Shown: in pieces, positions 32,163 to 32,682 of the stretch
Layout: each line of letters starts with the position of its first letter
Position numbering within the stretch: the first letter of the stretch is position 1
Assembly (NCBI GenBank): GCA_945861565.1
Contig: CAMAUY010000058.1
Span: forward strand, 1 to 32,682
Direction of reading: 5' to 3'
Length of the DNA stretch: 32,682 nt
Origin: Akkermansia muciniphila
GTDB lineage: Bacteria; Verrucomicrobiota; Verrucomicrobiia; Limisphaerales; UBA9464
Notes under the pieces: model-generated
The model's database searches: none
Told to the model about the DNA's origin: nothing
What the model saw: only the letters and a program-made list of their open reading frames with translations
Program-made: the position numbers and the translations under genes

Positions 32163-32198
32163 AATTGATAATCATTGGGTCGCCAAATGATAAGCATT
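32163..32198 (-). promoter_or_regulatory. Tandem Fur-box-like sites upstream of the pseudopilin gene
   Basis: AATTGATAATCATT (32163-32176) and AAATGATAAGCATT (32185-32198) are direct repeats (12 of 14 identical) with a 22-base period, about two helical turns. Each resembles half to two thirds of the Fur consensus (GATAATGATAATCATTATC). They abut the start codon at 32162. Metal-dependent repression is a guess from the motif. Confidence 0.35.
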
Positions 32199-32310
32199 CG
32201 CTTTTTGACGCTCCGCGATTAGGTTTGGTTTTTGATTGGGTTTCACTGCGGTTCGGGCCATTCAAAGGGTCTGAGGTTGGAATCGTGTCACTTGGTGTTG
32301 GGTTCGGTTC

Positions 32311-32682
32311 TCAAAATTCTCCGGGCCAGATGGATTTCATCCGCCAGGCATCGAGTTTTCTCAGCACGGCATCTTGTCCCTGGGCGCGGAGGGAAACCCC
32401 GACGCTGTCCCGGCGACCCGGATAGACGCGCATGGCGAGGTAGTGCCTTCCGTTGACGAAGACTTCCACCACGCTGCGATCAACGAACACGCGCAGTTTC
32501 AGAGTCTTGCCGGGGGTTGCGGTGGTGGGCGCTGAATTCCAGTCCCGCGATCCGTAGTCCACGTCCGCGCGCTCCGGCGGCCGGAGCCACACGTCGGGCA
32601 GTGTGCTCGAACGCGTTCCATCCAGGCAGATGACCGCCTTCGTGTCATACCAGATGCTCAACTTCCGGTCGAAGTTGTAGAA
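32311..32682 (-). CDS. GH32-type glycosidase, C-terminal fragment
   Basis: The frame runs off the right edge, leaving 123 residues plus the stop. The segment LKLRVFVDRSVVEVFVNGRH followed by YLAMRVYP is the signature of the C-terminal beta-sandwich of glycoside hydrolase family 32 (invertases, levanases, fructanases). The sequence before it, LDGTRSS, matches the 'DRTRSG' turn of that domain. The catalytic five-bladed propeller should lie outside the window. It ends 148 bases before the pseudopilin start on the same strand. Confidence 0.8.
   Translation of the reverse strand, partial: FYNFDRKLSIWYDTKAVICLDGTRSSTLPDVWLRPPERADVDYGSRDWNSAPTTATPGKTLKLRVFVDRSVVEVFVNGRHYLAMRVYPGRRDSVGVSLRAQGQDAVLRKLDAWRMKSIWPGEF

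Overview
The window most likely comes from a verrucomicrobial chromosome (PVC superphylum, free-living, GC-rich). The basis is gene content rather than any marker gene. It has an adjacent DUF1592/DUF1552 pair, a very large ceramidase/dehydrogenase/HEAT/cytochrome c fusion of the PVC type, a type II-secretion-style pseudopilin with a DG-H motif near its end, many Tat and Sec exported proteins, and many small palindromic repeats between genes. No rRNA, CRISPR array or intact transposase was seen.

Layout. 1-1560 (minus) is the edge of a type I restriction-modification locus: the first codons of a DUF262 (GmrSD-type) protein, a complete hsdS, and only a C-terminal scrap that looks like hsdM, with two tandem palindromes between the scrap and hsdS. 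About 600 bases of apparently non-coding DNA follow, ending at a tRNA-Gly(TCC) gene whose 3' end faces the restriction-modification side. 2333-8880 is housekeeping: dihydroorotase (pyrC), a tiny zinc-ribbon protein, aspartyl-tRNA synthetase (aspS, minus), elongation factor P (efp) with an unusual Asn at the tip of its functional loop, an exported serine hydrolase and an ABC-2 type permease. 8890-12824 (minus) holds the translationally overlapping DUF1592-DUF1552 pair. 13142-13603 is an Hsp20 chaperone with a clear terminator, followed by an exported molybdopterin oxidoreductase and, on the minus strand, a UvrD/PcrA-family helicase.

17737-22307 holds an exported beta-helix/CHRD protein, then a segment bounded by two copies of a short inverted-repeat (REPIN/MITE-like) element. 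Between the copies lie an SGNH hydrolase and a truncated ORF. The right copy supplies the last codons and stop of an AlkA-like DNA glycosylase. A 159-bp nested palindromic element follows, then a CGWS glutaredoxin and a DnaK-like Hsp70. The Hsp70 gene appears to carry an in-frame short-repeat insertion.

25121-29854 is one giant gene encoding a ceramidase-like domain, a beta-propeller dehydrogenase domain, HEAT-like repeats and a haem c domain. The right edge has an AAA/DUF4143 ATPase with an operator-like inverted repeat at its start, a purine-rich tract carrying a relative of the inverted-repeat element end, a pseudopilin, and the C-terminal domain of a GH32-type glycosidase running off the window.

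No single new multi-gene system can be claimed with confidence. The strongest unusual signal is the number of different palindromic repeat families that form gene ends, sit inside a coding sequence, or bracket a small gene cassette. The EF-P tip substitution and the giant fusion protein are the most interesting protein-level observations.
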